The notes: generated by a model from the sequence alone, not told the origin. Numbered from the stretch's first letter, positions 8,125-20,053 are shown. The stretch is DNA of 64,000 bases from Pseudohaliea rubra DSM 19751 (GCF_000764025.1 NZ_KN234753.1:1-64000), one strand, 5' to 3'. Numbers and translations: made by a program.

Positions 8125-10491
8125 TCAGAAGTTGTAGGTTACTTCCGCTCCGTAGATCTGCCCCTTGGCCAGCGCAGCAAAGGTGCCCCCCAGCGGTACC
8201 GGGCCGAGTGAAGACGGGAGCTGGGTGTCGCCGCCGTGCTTGACCTCGTCCATCAGGTTGCGTCCGTACAGCGAGAAGATCCAGTGGCCGTCGTTCGAGT
8301 AGAAGTCCAGGCCCGCATCCAGAATATGCTGTTCCAGGATGAAACCGAGGTTGTCGTCCGTCCAGGCCATTTCGTCCCGGTAAGCGTAGCTGAAGCGGGC
8401 GGTGGCCACGCCCCAGTCGCCCATGGGCATGTCGTAGTTCATGCCTACGCGCCAGGTCAGCTCCGGCGCCCGGGGCAGTTCCAGGTCTTCGCCGTTGCCC
8501 GGTGCGTCGCCATTGAGATCGAAGCGCACCGTGTCGTACTCGGCATCCAGGTAGCCCAGGGAGGCGAGCAGCACCAGGTTGTCGCTGAGGCGGAAGGTGC
8601 CGTCCAGCTCCAGGCCCATGATGGTCGCATCGGCCGTATTCTGGATGATCTGCGCTACGCCCGAGACCGGGTCCGCGAAGTTCACCTCGCGCTGCATATC
8701 CTCGATTTCGTTGTAGAAGACGGCAGCGTTCAACCTGCCCCAGTCGTGGGTGGATTTGTAACCGAACTCGAAGCTGTCCACCTGCTCTTCGTCGAAAGGA
8801 CCGGGGGAGAAAGCCGGGACCGTGTTGCGCAGGTTATAGCCGCCGGAGCGGAAGCCGCGGCTCCAGTGACCGTAGACCTGCGATGTGTCATTCAGGAAGT
8901 AGGCAAAGCCGAGTTTGGGTGCGAAGGTATCCCAGCTTTCCGTGTCGACGAAGTCGGCCGGGCAGGCCGGGCCATTCACGAAATTACAGCGGGTATCGGT
9001 GCCAGTGATCGGGTTCGCGTAGACCGGGTTGCCGCCGTTGCCCAGGGTCGCGCCCAGGTCGAGGACGTTGGTATTCACGTTCAGCGAGGCGATTTCCGCG
9101 GATTTTTCTTCCGTGGTCCAGCGCGCGCCGGCGGTGATTGTCAGCCGATCCGTCAGGGCATAGTCGACCGCGGCAAAGGCGCCGAGGGACTCGACGTCAT
9201 AGAAGCCGCCACCATCCTGAATCTGGAAGGGCATCGTGTCCGGCAATACGAGGGCGCCGCCGGTGAGGTCGGCTGACACCTGGTTGGTCACGAAGCCCAG
9301 CAGGTCCCGGCGCTCATGATAGGCGATGTCGTTGTCGAACCAGTAAACGCCTGTTGTCACAGTGGCATCACCGAACTGGCCGTTGTAGCGCAGTTCGAAA
9401 CTGTGCTGCTCGGCCGTCAATTCGGTCGGGGCGTGGAACAGCGATACAGGCTGCGCGTCGATATCGCTCAGCGCCGAGCTTTGCGAATCCCGCCAGCCGT
9501 AGATGGCCGTGACACTGCCTTCGCCGAAGGCCACGTCCATATTGAATTCCGCGGTGAGGAAATCGGTTTCGATATGCTGAGAGCCGACTTCATTGTAGTT
9601 GGCATCAAAGCTGTCGCGGTCAGCGTTGAACGGCGTCCCGGGAAGACCGATGCCGTTGGTATGGGACTGGGCTACCGGGCCGTCGCCTTCGATATCCGTG
9701 TATTCATAGCGGACTACCAGTTCCATGCTGTCCTGCGGCGTCCACACGGCGGTACCGCGGACCATCTGCTGCTCGGCTGCCTGCACGTCACTGCCGTCGA
9801 ACTGGTTTTCATGCCAGCCTTCGTCATCGTTCAGGTAGGCCGTCAGGCGCAGGCCAAGGGTGTCGGTGACCGGGCCGCCCACGGCGCCCATGAGGTAGCG
9901 GTTGAGGCCGCCGTCACCGCCGCCGTCGATGGCAGCACGTACGGTGGCATCAAAGGTATCGCCGGGCTTCTTGGTGTTCATGAGGATGGCGCCGCCGGTT
10001 ACGTTGCGGCCGAAGAGGATGCCCTGCGGTCCGCGCAGCACCTCGATGCTCTCCAGGTCGAAAACGTCGAAGAGAATGCCGTTGTTGACCCCGAGATAAA
10101 CGCCGTTGACGAACACGCCCACGGTAGGGTCGATGCTCGGGATGGAACTGTTGATGCCGAGGCCGCGGATGGAGAAGTTCTGTGTGCCCCGGGTGGTGCC
10201 GACATCGTCCAGGGCCACGTTGGGCATGCCCACGGAGAGGTTGGTGAGATCACGGACCTTGAGAGCCTCTATCTGGTCGGCGCCGAAGGCGGTGATGGCC
10301 AGCGGTACGTCCTGGGAGCCTTCCTGCCGCTTGCGGGCGGTTACCACGACTTCCTCGAGGAGGGAGGTCGAGCCGACGCGACGCTGGGCCTCCTGGGCCT
10401 GGGTGGTCATGGTCAGGCCGCCTGCGGCAACGGTGACCGCCAGGGCCAAGGGGGAGAGGAGGGCAGGCTTGTGGGTGGTGTTGGGGCGCAT
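8125..10491 (-). CDS. TonB-dependent outer-membrane receptor, paralogue 1
   Basis: 788 aa from the ATG at 10491. A further ATG at 10500 lies directly on the AGGA ribosome-binding site, so the later one fits better. A signal peptide ends near TMTTQAQA, followed by a TonB-box-like EEVVVTARK segment, the plug domain (about 60-170, with SIRGLGINSSIPSIDPTVG) and a 22-strand-type barrel ending in the aromatic TYNF. The family imports large or scarce ligands such as sterol-like, aromatic or metal complexes with energy from TonB; the ligand is unknown. It is closely similar to the receptors at 11083 and 14125, and its upstream region is homologous to that of paralogue 2. Confidence 0.9.
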   Translation of the reverse strand: MRPNTTHKPALLSPLALAVTVAAGGLTMTTQAQEAQRRVGSTSLLEEVVVTARKRQEGSQDVPLAITAFGADQIEALKVRDLTNLSVGMPNVALDDVGTTRGTQNFSIRGLGINSSIPSIDPTVGVFVNGVYLGVNNGILFDVFDLESIEVLRGPQGILFGRNVTGGAILMNTKKPGDTFDATVRAAIDGGGDGGLNRYLMGAVGGPVTDTLGLRLTAYLNDDEGWHENQFDGSDVQAAEQQMVRGTAVWTPQDSMELVVRYEYTDIEGDGPVAQSHTNGIGLPGTPFNADRDSFDANYNEVGSQHIETDFLTAEFNMDVAFGEGSVTAIYGWRDSQSSALSDIDAQPVSLFHAPTELTAEQHSFELRYNGQFGDATVTTGVYWFDNDIAYHERRDLLGFVTNQVSADLTGGALVLPDTMPFQIQDGGGFYDVESLGAFAAVDYALTDRLTITAGARWTTEEKSAEIASLNVNTNVLDLGATLGNGGNPVYANPITGTDTRCNFVNGPACPADFVDTESWDTFAPKLGFAYFLNDTSQVYGHWSRGFRSGGYNLRNTVPAFSPGPFDEEQVDSFEFGYKSTHDWGRLNAAVFYNEIEDMQREVNFADPVSGVAQIIQNTADATIMGLELDGTFRLSDNLVLLASLGYLDAEYDTVRFDLNGDAPGNGEDLELPRAPELTWRVGMNYDMPMGDWGVATARFSYAYRDEMAWTDDNLGFILEQHILDAGLDFYSNDGHWIFSLYGRNLMDEVKHGGDTQLPSSLGPVPLGGTFAALAKGQIYGAEVTYNF

Positions 10492-10556
10492 AAGGTACAT
10501 CCTGTTGCAATCACTATAGGTATCATCAGTGGATGCTGCGGTGGTGAGAGGCCTTT

Positions 10557-10567
10557 GTGCATTGCAC
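10557..10567. promoter_or_regulatory. Shared 11-bp palindrome upstream of receptor 1
   Basis: GTGCATTGCAC (5-bp half sites around one base) lies 66 bp before the start of receptor 1. An identical sequence lies 60 bp before receptor 2 in an otherwise diverged region, so it may be an operator or promoter element. Confidence 0.5.
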
Positions 10568-10695
10568 CAGCTAAGCCGGGCATCTCCCAAGCAGTGGGCC
10601 AATTCTGACTCGGTGCCCATAAGTTTCAAGGGATTAGGTCGTAATTTTGACAATCTGAGTCAACAGTAGGGGTGGAAGTGAGGGCAGCTCGCAGC

Positions 10696-10717
10696 TGGAG
10701 CGGGTGATGGGAATCGA
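10696..10717 (-). repeat. 22-bp copy of the 3' end of tRNA-Gly
   Basis: These 22 bases are identical to 10785-10806, the CCA end, acceptor strand and part of the T arm of the neighbouring tRNA-Gly, in the same orientation and 89 bp away. The first base beyond each end differs. Such 3'-end duplications are usual att-site scars left when an element integrates at a tRNA and is later lost or shrinks; only 67 bp now lie between the copies. Confidence 0.75.
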
Positions 10718-10784
10718 CGGGGCCGCCCAGGCCCACGTTACAGCTTAATCGAACGGCCCGTTTACGCTTCGTAGTACTGAGGGA

Positions 10785-10858
10785 TGGAGCGGGTGATGGG
10801 AATCGAACCCACGTCATCAGCTTGGGAAGCTGAGGTTCTACCATTGAACTACACCCGC
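10785..10858 (-). tRNA. tRNA-Gly (CCC anticodon)
   Basis: A 74-nt cloverleaf with encoded CCA. It begins GCGGGTGTAG, and the anticodon loop TTCCCAA gives anticodon CCC. The T loop TTCGATTC and the matching acceptor strand CACCCGC are present. A consensus promoter lies just upstream. It stands alone between two TonB receptor genes. Confidence 0.95.
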
Positions 10859-10869
10859 CGGGGGAGGGC

Positions 10870-10898
10870 AGCTTAGGCCAAGTCCCTGCTGCCGTCAA
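10870..10898 (-). promoter_or_regulatory. Promoter of tRNA-Gly
   Basis: On the minus strand TTGACG (10893-10898) and TAAGCT (10870-10875) are spaced by 17 bp. The predicted start is only a few bases before the mature tRNA 5' end at 10858. Confidence 0.65.
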
Positions 10899-11028
10899 AA
10901 GACCTGTGCGCTGGTATCTCACTGTCCTGTCCCGCAGAGGGGCCGTGCTCTCGCCTCAACACAACGGTTCTGCTTCGGCAGGCTGCCCTTGCCGTTGCTG
11001 GACAGTCCGCTGCCTCCATGGGAGGCAC

Positions 11029-11060
11029 AAAAAAGCCGGCGGGCTTGCGCGCCGCCGGCT
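11029..11060 (-). terminator. Intrinsic terminator of the second TonB receptor gene
   Basis: AGCCGGCG (11034-11041) pairs with CGCCGGCT (11053-11060) and is followed on the minus strand by six T. It lies 23 bp after the receptor stop codon. Confidence 0.8.
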
Positions 11061-11082
11061 CGGGCAGTTTCTGGCCGATTGC

Positions 11083-13446
11083 TCAGAAGTTGTAGGTGAC
11101 CTCACCGCCGATTACCTCACCCTTCATCATCGGTGAGAAGGTGCCGCCGACCGGCACCCCGGCGAGCGTGGGAGACAACTGCGTATCGCCGCCGTGACGC
11201 ACGGATCCCAGCAGGTTCCGGCCATAGACCGAGAACACCCAATGGCCGTCATTGGTGTAGATGTCCAGGCCGGCGTCAAGGATATCCTGCTCGTTGATGA
11301 AGCCGAGGTTGTCGTCGGTAAACGCCATCTCGTCACGGAAGGCATAGCTCAACCGCGCCGTCGCGTAGGCCCAGCTGCCAAGCGCGAAGTCGTAGTTGGC
11401 GGCGATGCTGTAGGACCACTCCGGTGCGCGCACCACATCGAGGTCTTCATCTTCCTCGTTGATGACGCCGTCGTTGGTCAGATCGAAAATGACCGAGTCG
11501 TAACCGGAGTTGGTGTAGCCGACGGAGGCGAGGACCGTAAGGCTGTCGCTCACGCTGAAGGCGCCGTCGGCTTCGAAGCCCCAGAGCGTTGCGTCGGCGG
11601 TATTACGGATGATCTGCACTACGCCCGCGTCCGGGTCGGCGAAGTTCAGCTGGCGCTGCATATCGTCGACCTCGGTATAGAAGGCGGCAACATTGAAGCG
11701 GCCCCAGGCGTGGGTCGACTTGTAGCCGATCTCGAAGCTGTCAACCTGCTCTTCATCGAAGGCCTGCGGGGTGAATAGCGGCGTGGTATTGCGCAGGTTG
11801 TAACCACCGGAGCGGAAGCCCCGACTCCAGTGGCCGTAGAGCTGCGAGCTGTCGTTGAGCATATAGGTGGCCCCGAGCTTGGGCGACCAGGTCTGCCAGT
11901 CCTCATCGTCAACAAAGTCAAAGGGACACTCGGGAAAACCCTCGCTCCGATCGACGATGTTGCAGCGGAAGTCAACCGGGTAGCTGATTCCAGGTGTTGC
12001 GACTCCCGGCGGCAGCGCGGGGAAGCTGTCCTCGAGGCTCTGGTTCGCGGCCAGGGAGGCTACGTCGGCGTACTTCTCTTCGTCCGTATAACGAACCCCT
12101 GCGGTCAGGGTGAGCCGATCGGTGAGCGCGTAGTCAAGAGCGACAAAGACGCCCAAGGTTTCAACCCCGTAAAGGCCGCCGCCGTCCTGGATGATCAGCG
12201 GGCCCTGGTTGCCGGTTGCGGCGCCGGCCAGGTTGCGGCGCTCATGATAGCCCTGGTCCATATCGAACCAGTACAGACCGGTGGTGATATTGGCATCGCC
12301 GAACTGGCCGTTATAGCGAAGCTCGAGGCTGTTCTGTTCTGCCTCCAGCCAGGCAGCGGAGTGGAAGGCCCAGATCGGCTGCCCGTCGATATCACTGCCG
12401 GACTCGGAGTACGAGTCGCGCCAACCGTAAATGGCGGTGACGGTGCCTTCGCCGAAATCGACCTGGTGATTGAGCTCGGCGGTGAGGAAATCGGTCTCTA
12501 TGGTTTGATAGCCGATGAAATCGTTGCTGCTACCGAAGCTGTTCTTACGGTCGTAATTGACCCACACACCATCGACACCACTGCCGTTGGTGTGCGACTG
12601 AGAGACTGCGCCATCACCGTCGATATCAGTGTATTCGTAGCGGATAACGACTTCTGTGCGGTCCGTCGGCGTCCACACTACCGTCGGACGCAACATCAGC
12701 TGGTCTACGGCGCCCACGTCCTCTTCCGTGACGCCGAAGGGTTCAAAGGCGTCGCGCTTAAACCAGCCTTCGTCTTCGTTGTAATAGGCCGTGAGGCGGA
12801 TGCCCAGGGTGTCTGACACCGGCCCGCCGGCGGCTGCCATGGCGTAGTAGTTCAGGCCGCCATCACTGCCGAAGCCGTCGACGGCAGTCTTGATCGTGGC
12901 ATCCCACTCCTCGCCAGGCTTCTTGGTATTCATCAGCACGGCGCCACCGGTGACGTTACGGCCGAAGAGAATCCCCTGGGGGCCGCGGAGTACCTCGATG
13001 CTTTCGAGGTCAAACACATCGAAGATGATGCCGTTGTTAACCCCCAGGTAGACGCCGTTGACGAAAACCCCCACGGAGGGGTCAATGGAGGGAATCGAAG
13101 CGTTGATGCCGAGCCCGCGGATTGAAAAGTTTGCGCTGCCGCGAGTGGTGCCCACGTCATCGAGGGTGACATTCGGCAGACCGACGCCGAGGTTGGTCAG
13201 ATCTCGCACCTTCAGGGCCTCGATCTGATCGGCGCCGAAGGCGGTAATGGACAGCGGCACGTCCTGCGCGCCTTCCTCGCGCTTCCGGGCGGTGACAACG
13301 ACCTCCTCCAGGAGCGCGGCCGAAGCACCGCGGCGCTGGGTTTCCTGGGCTTGTGCGGTCGTCGCCAGGCCGGCGACGGCGATGGTGACGGCAAGAGTCA
13401 GAGGGGAGAATACTGGAGCGGCACTGCGCGTTGTTTCGGGGCTCAT
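11083..13446 (-). CDS. TonB-dependent outer-membrane receptor, paralogue 2
   Basis: 787 aa from the ATG at 13446; as in paralogue 1, AGGA stands 8 bases before this codon and an earlier ATG (13455) lies too close to it. The signal peptide ends near TTAQAQ. The plug and barrel are nearly collinear with receptor 1, the plug being almost identical (VFVNGVYLGVNNGI, GPQGILFGRNVTGGA), and the protein ends in TYNF. The two genes are a tandem duplication including about 220 bp of upstream DNA, now separated by tRNA-Gly. Most differences are in extracellular-loop regions (for example around residues 220-300 and 500-530), which suggests the two copies have diverged in ligand preference. Confidence 0.9.
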   Translation of the reverse strand: MSPETTRSAAPVFSPLTLAVTIAVAGLATTAQAQETQRRGASAALLEEVVVTARKREEGAQDVPLSITAFGADQIEALKVRDLTNLGVGLPNVTLDDVGTTRGSANFSIRGLGINASIPSIDPSVGVFVNGVYLGVNNGIIFDVFDLESIEVLRGPQGILFGRNVTGGAVLMNTKKPGEEWDATIKTAVDGFGSDGGLNYYAMAAAGGPVSDTLGIRLTAYYNEDEGWFKRDAFEPFGVTEEDVGAVDQLMLRPTVVWTPTDRTEVVIRYEYTDIDGDGAVSQSHTNGSGVDGVWVNYDRKNSFGSSNDFIGYQTIETDFLTAELNHQVDFGEGTVTAIYGWRDSYSESGSDIDGQPIWAFHSAAWLEAEQNSLELRYNGQFGDANITTGLYWFDMDQGYHERRNLAGAATGNQGPLIIQDGGGLYGVETLGVFVALDYALTDRLTLTAGVRYTDEEKYADVASLAANQSLEDSFPALPPGVATPGISYPVDFRCNIVDRSEGFPECPFDFVDDEDWQTWSPKLGATYMLNDSSQLYGHWSRGFRSGGYNLRNTTPLFTPQAFDEEQVDSFEIGYKSTHAWGRFNVAAFYTEVDDMQRQLNFADPDAGVVQIIRNTADATLWGFEADGAFSVSDSLTVLASVGYTNSGYDSVIFDLTNDGVINEEDEDLDVVRAPEWSYSIAANYDFALGSWAYATARLSYAFRDEMAFTDDNLGFINEQDILDAGLDIYTNDGHWVFSVYGRNLLGSVRHGGDTQLSPTLAGVPVGGTFSPMMKGEVIGGEVTYNF

Positions 13447-13505
13447 AGAAGACATCCTGTTGCTATCATTATCATCGGTAGATACTGCCGTGCTGAGGCG
13501 CTTTT

Positions 13506-13516
13506 GTGCATTGCAC
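13506..13516. promoter_or_regulatory. Shared 11-bp palindrome upstream of receptor 2
   Basis: Identical GTGCATTGCAC to the one at 10557-10567, 60 bp before the receptor 2 start. Conservation with nearby divergence suggests a protein-binding site. Confidence 0.5.
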
Positions 13517-13634
13517 GACGTCAGTCAAGCAGTACTCAAACAGTAAACGAAATTCAACTTTTCGCCCACCAGTTTCAAGGCATTACGGCATGATTTTGTC
13601 GGTTGGAAACTGCAGCGCATGCTGCGAATCGCTG

Positions 13635-13670
13635 GGGCCGCCCAGGTGGGGCCGCCCAGGTGGGGCCGGC
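13635..13670. repeat. 14-bp tandem repeat
   Basis: The unit GGGGCCGCCCAGGT occurs at 13635-13648 and 13649-13662, followed by a partial third copy. One copy of its first 13 bases also occurs at the equivalent place upstream of receptor 1 (about 10719-10731), so the expansion happened after the receptor duplication. Confidence 0.7.
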
Positions 13671-13810
13671 TGCCAGCATCCTCACCGCGAGCGTGACAAA
13701 CAGAGACGCTGTCACTGAGCCCCACCCACGGGGGAGCCAGTGGCCAGGCCGAGTGTCCTGTGCCTTCCGAAGGGCCCGCCTCTGATAGTCTGTGCAGCTA
13801 GGGAGGGACC

Positions 13811-14128
13811 ATGCACACCCAGGTTGCAGAAATACTGATCGATATTGAAGCCGAACTGCGGCAGCTCCAGCTCTGGGAGCGGGAGCCGCCGCCGGCCGAC
13901 GCCCTCGCTTCCACGCAACCCTTCTGCTTCGACACGCTGACGCTGCCCCAGTGGCTGCAATTCGTGTTCCTGCCGCGCATGCAGGAGCTGGTCGCAGCCG
14001 AGGCGCAGCTCCCCGGGGACTGCGGCATCCGGCCCATGGCTGAAGAGCACTTCCGCAACGCACAGCTGCCGATCCGCGAGCTGCTCCTGGCCCTGGATCG
14101 GATCGACCGGCTGCTCGGTGGGGCTTAG
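13811..14128 (+). CDS. yqcC: YqcC family protein (DUF446)
   Basis: 105 aa, with GGGAGGG at 13801-13807 before the ATG. The conserved STQPFCFDTLTLPQWLQFVF and LPRMQELV segments identify the small all-helical YqcC family, whose E. coli member lies next to the tRNA pseudouridine synthase truC. Its biochemical role is not established. Here it stands between two minus-strand receptor genes rather than with truC, and its stop overlaps that of receptor 3 in convergent orientation. Confidence 0.85.
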   Translation: MHTQVAEILIDIEAELRQLQLWEREPPPADALASTQPFCFDTLTLPQWLQFVFLPRMQELVAAEAQLPGDCGIRPMAEEHFRNAQLPIRELLLALDRIDRLLGGA

Positions 14129-16344
14129 CTGCCCAGGCGCCAGTCCAGAGAGACCCCCACGATCCGGCCGCGCGCGAGGGGGCTGAAGGCGCCGCCCAGG
14201 GGTTCGCCGATGAACACCGCGGGCAGCTGCGAGTCGCCTCCGTGCTTGACCTCGTTCAGGAGGTTGCGCGCGTAGCCGGCGACGGTCCAGTGGCCGTCCG
14301 GGCTGGTCCAGGCGAGGTCCAGATCGACGAGGTCCTGGGCGAGGATGTAACCGAGGTTGTTGTCCGTGTAGGCGACGCGGTCGCGGTAGTTCCAGGCGAC
14401 GCGGGCGTCGAGGCGGCCGCTAGCCACTGCTCCCTGCCATCGCGCTTCCAGGCTGCCGGTCCACTCCGGCGCGCGCGGCAGCGCCAGGTCCTTGTCGGCG
14501 CCGTCCACGGTGCCGTTGCCGTCCAGGTCGAAGCGGACTTTCGTGTAGCGGGCGTCGAGGTAGCTCGCGGTGGCCGCCAGGGTGACACCCGCACCGGCCT
14601 CGATGGTGAGGTCCAGTTCCGCGCCGCTGAGCTCTGCACTCGCGGTATTGCGGATCAGCTGCAGGATCCCGGCAGTGCCGCTCGGCAGGTTTACCTCCCG
14701 CTGCATGTCTTCGACCCGCGTGTGGTAGAGCGCCGCGTCCAGGGCCCAGGCGTCGCCGCGCAGCTTGTAGCCCACTTCGACTGTGTCCACCTGCTCCTCG
14801 TCGTAGGGGCCGGGGGGCTGGGCGGCGTTAGAGTTGCGCAGGTTATAGCCGCCGGAGCGGAAGCCGCGGGTCCAGCTCAGGTAGCCGTGACGGTCCTCGT
14901 CCGGACGGTAGCTTACGCCGAGCCGCGGTGCGACGGTCTGCCACTGCTCGCTGTCCTTGAAGTCGAAGGGGCAGTCGCCGCTGACAACAATATTGCAGGG
15001 CGTCGGGTTCAGGTTGAAGGAAGCAACGTGTACCTGTTTCTCCTCCCGGGACAGGCGCAGGCCGGTGCTCACGGTCCAGCGCTCGCCCAGGTCATAGTCC
15101 GCAGCGACGAAGACTGCGGCGGTACTGAGCTCTTGCGTGCCCCCGCCATCCTGGGTGAACTGCGCGCTGTCGGGAACGCCGCTCTCGCCCAGAAACAGAC
15201 GCCGGTCATGGTAGGCGAGATCGCCGGCGAACAGGTAGAGGCCGGCGGTGAGGTCCAGCGCGGGGCCGAACTCGCCCCGGTAGCGCAGTTCATTACTCCA
15301 CTGCTCGGCGTCGATCCAGCCCGGGGAATGGAACAGGAAGGCGGGCTGGCCGTCGATGTCGCTCATGGCAACGGAAGACTGCTCGCGCCAGCCGAAGATG
15401 TTGGTCAGCGTGCCCTCGCCGAAGCCCACGGCGCGGTCCCAGCGGAGGGTCAGGAAGTCGCTCTCCACGGACTGGTAACCGCGCTCGTCGATGGCGAACT
15501 CGTGGCTGTCCCGCGGGAAGTTGCGCGGCGTGCCGGGAATCCCCGAACCGTTGGTGTGCGACTGCGTGGCCGCCCCCTCGCCGTCGATATCCGTGCGCTC
15601 GTAGAACAGCGTCACCGTGTCGGCCGCCGTCGGCTCCCAGACCAGTGTGCCGCGGGCCATGGCCTGCTCGACCGCGCCGAAGTCCTCGCCGTCCGCGAGG
15701 TTCTCGAACCAGCCCTGGTCGTCGTTGCCGTAGAGCACCAGCCGGCCCTTGAGGCTATCGCTCAGCGGGCCCGACAGGCTGCCCATGAGGTAGCGCGACA
15801 GGCCGCCGTTGCCGCCGCCTTCCACGGCACCGCGCAGCGCTGCCTCGAAGCGCTCGCCGGGCTTGCGGGTTTCCAGGAGCACTGCGCCGCCGGTGACGTT
15901 GCGGCCGAAGAGGATCCCCTGCGGGCCGCGCAGAACCTCAATGCGCTCGAGGTCGAAGATATCGAAGACCGTGTCGTTGTTGACCGCGAGATAGACCCCG
16001 TTGACGAAGACGCCGACGGCCGGATCGATGGACGGGATGGAGCTGTTGATGCCGAGGCCGCGGATGGAGAAGTTCGCGGTACCGCGGCGGGTGCCGACGT
16101 CGTCCAGGAGTACGCCGGGCAGCCCGGCGGACAGGCGCGTGAGGTCGCGCGCCTTGAGCGTGTCGAGGTCTTCGGCTGAGAAGGCAGTGACCGCCACCGG
16201 GGCCTCGATGGCGCGCTCGCTGCGCTTGCGGGCGGTGACCAGGACCTCTTCCAGTACCGGGCGGGCGCCGGCCTCGTCGGCGATAGCGGGCGTCGCCGCC
16301 GCGGTGGTTGCGAGGAGGAGGGCGGTGCTGAGGCTGCGCTGCAT
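14125..16344 (-). CDS. TonB-dependent outer-membrane receptor, paralogue 3
   Basis: 739 aa. A signal peptide of about 22 residues is followed by EEVLVTARKR and a plug very like those of receptors 1 and 2 (SIRGLGINSSIPSIDPAVG, GPQGILFGRNVTGGA). It is about 50 residues shorter than they are, with deletions in the barrel. Unlike the other two it ends in DWRLGS rather than a terminal aromatic residue, which is unusual for BAM-assembled barrels and could reflect a changed 3' end where it overlaps yqcC. Its promoter region does not carry the 11-bp palindrome of the other two, so regulation may differ. The ligand is unknown. Confidence 0.88.
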   Translation of the reverse strand: MQRSLSTALLLATTAAATPAIADEAGARPVLEEVLVTARKRSERAIEAPVAVTAFSAEDLDTLKARDLTRLSAGLPGVLLDDVGTRRGTANFSIRGLGINSSIPSIDPAVGVFVNGVYLAVNNDTVFDIFDLERIEVLRGPQGILFGRNVTGGAVLLETRKPGERFEAALRGAVEGGGNGGLSRYLMGSLSGPLSDSLKGRLVLYGNDDQGWFENLADGEDFGAVEQAMARGTLVWEPTAADTVTLFYERTDIDGEGAATQSHTNGSGIPGTPRNFPRDSHEFAIDERGYQSVESDFLTLRWDRAVGFGEGTLTNIFGWREQSSVAMSDIDGQPAFLFHSPGWIDAEQWSNELRYRGEFGPALDLTAGLYLFAGDLAYHDRRLFLGESGVPDSAQFTQDGGGTQELSTAAVFVAADYDLGERWTVSTGLRLSREEKQVHVASFNLNPTPCNIVVSGDCPFDFKDSEQWQTVAPRLGVSYRPDEDRHGYLSWTRGFRSGGYNLRNSNAAQPPGPYDEEQVDTVEVGYKLRGDAWALDAALYHTRVEDMQREVNLPSGTAGILQLIRNTASAELSGAELDLTIEAGAGVTLAATASYLDARYTKVRFDLDGNGTVDGADKDLALPRAPEWTGSLEARWQGAVASGRLDARVAWNYRDRVAYTDNNLGYILAQDLVDLDLAWTSPDGHWTVAGYARNLLNEVKHGGDSQLPAVFIGEPLGGAFSPLARGRIVGVSLDWRLGS

Positions 16345-16362
16345 GGAAAGCTCCCTGGCTGT

Positions 16363-16385
16363 TTGGCGCGCGAAGGGTGCGCCAA
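16363..16385. promoter_or_regulatory. Inverted repeat in the receptor 3 promoter region
   Basis: TTGGCGC (16363-16369) and GCGCCAA (16379-16385) form a 7-bp inverted repeat with a 9-bp centre, 19-41 bp before the receptor start. A TTGACA lies upstream on the minus strand near 16398-16403, placing the repeat at about the -10 region. A repressor site is possible. Confidence 0.4.
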
Positions 16386-16454
16386 GCGTCGGGCGCTGTC
16401 AACCCAAGACTGACTCTGTGGTTAACAAGTGTGCTTGCGGGAAGCATGACACGT

Positions 16455-16700
16455 GTCGACCGCCGGCGCAGGCCCGCCTTGCGGACGGAGTCGCGGCGGG
16501 TCGCCGCTCCTACAGAAGGTGGGAGCCCTTTGTAGGAGGCACGACTCGTGCCGACCGCCGGAGCAGGCCCGCCTTGCGGACGGAGTCGCGGCGGGTCGCC
16601 GCTCCTACAGAAGGCGGGAGCCCTTTGTAGGAGGCACGACTCGTGCCGACCGCCGGCGTGAGCCGGCCTTGTGGCCGGCCTTCGGCCGGGGTCGCGGCGG
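16455..16700. repeat. Tandem REP/REPIN array, 95-bp period
   Basis: Two nearly identical 95-bp units and a diverged third fill the gap between fadA and receptor 3. Each unit carries two REP-like palindromes headed by GTAGGAG in inverted orientation: one ends CGCTCCTAC (about 16505-16513 in unit 1), the other begins GTAGGAGGCACGACTCGTGC (from about 16532). This inverted pair matches the layout of REPINs mobilised by RAYT transposases. The last unit degenerates into a GCCGGCC/GGCCGGC hairpin (16662-16679) that may end fadA transcription. Confidence 0.8.
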
Positions 16701-16701
16701 G

Positions 16702-17889
<1,188 letters not shown>

Positions 17890-17905
17890 TTACGCGAACC
17901 GGCGC

Positions 17906-20053
<2,148 letters not shown>

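Larger units (their letters stand above)
13447..13810. other. Intergenic block homologous to the region upstream of receptor 1
   Basis: These 364 bp hold no gene I can support. Features shared with 10492-10735 in the same order are the palindrome at 13506-13516, an AGTTTCAAGG...ATTTTG stretch (13571-13596) and a GAATCG-nn-GGGGCCGCCCAGG block (13627-13647). This marks the outer boundary of the duplicated receptor unit. A short tandem repeat follows. Confidence 0.6.

Noticed and set aside
13506-13602. Small plus-strand frames around the receptor 2 promoter
   Set aside because: They read through the shared palindrome and upstream block, have no ribosome-binding site, and are not conserved in the homologous region of receptor 1.
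14242-16179. 645-residue open frame antisense to receptor 3, and similar ones opposite receptors 1 and 2
   Set aside because: These mirror the receptor genes and share repeats only because the receptors are paralogues.
16455-16700. CRISPR array
   Set aside because: The period is 95 bp with only two to three units, the whole unit is repeated including the would-be spacers, and no cas genes are present. No other CRISPR-like array was seen in the window.
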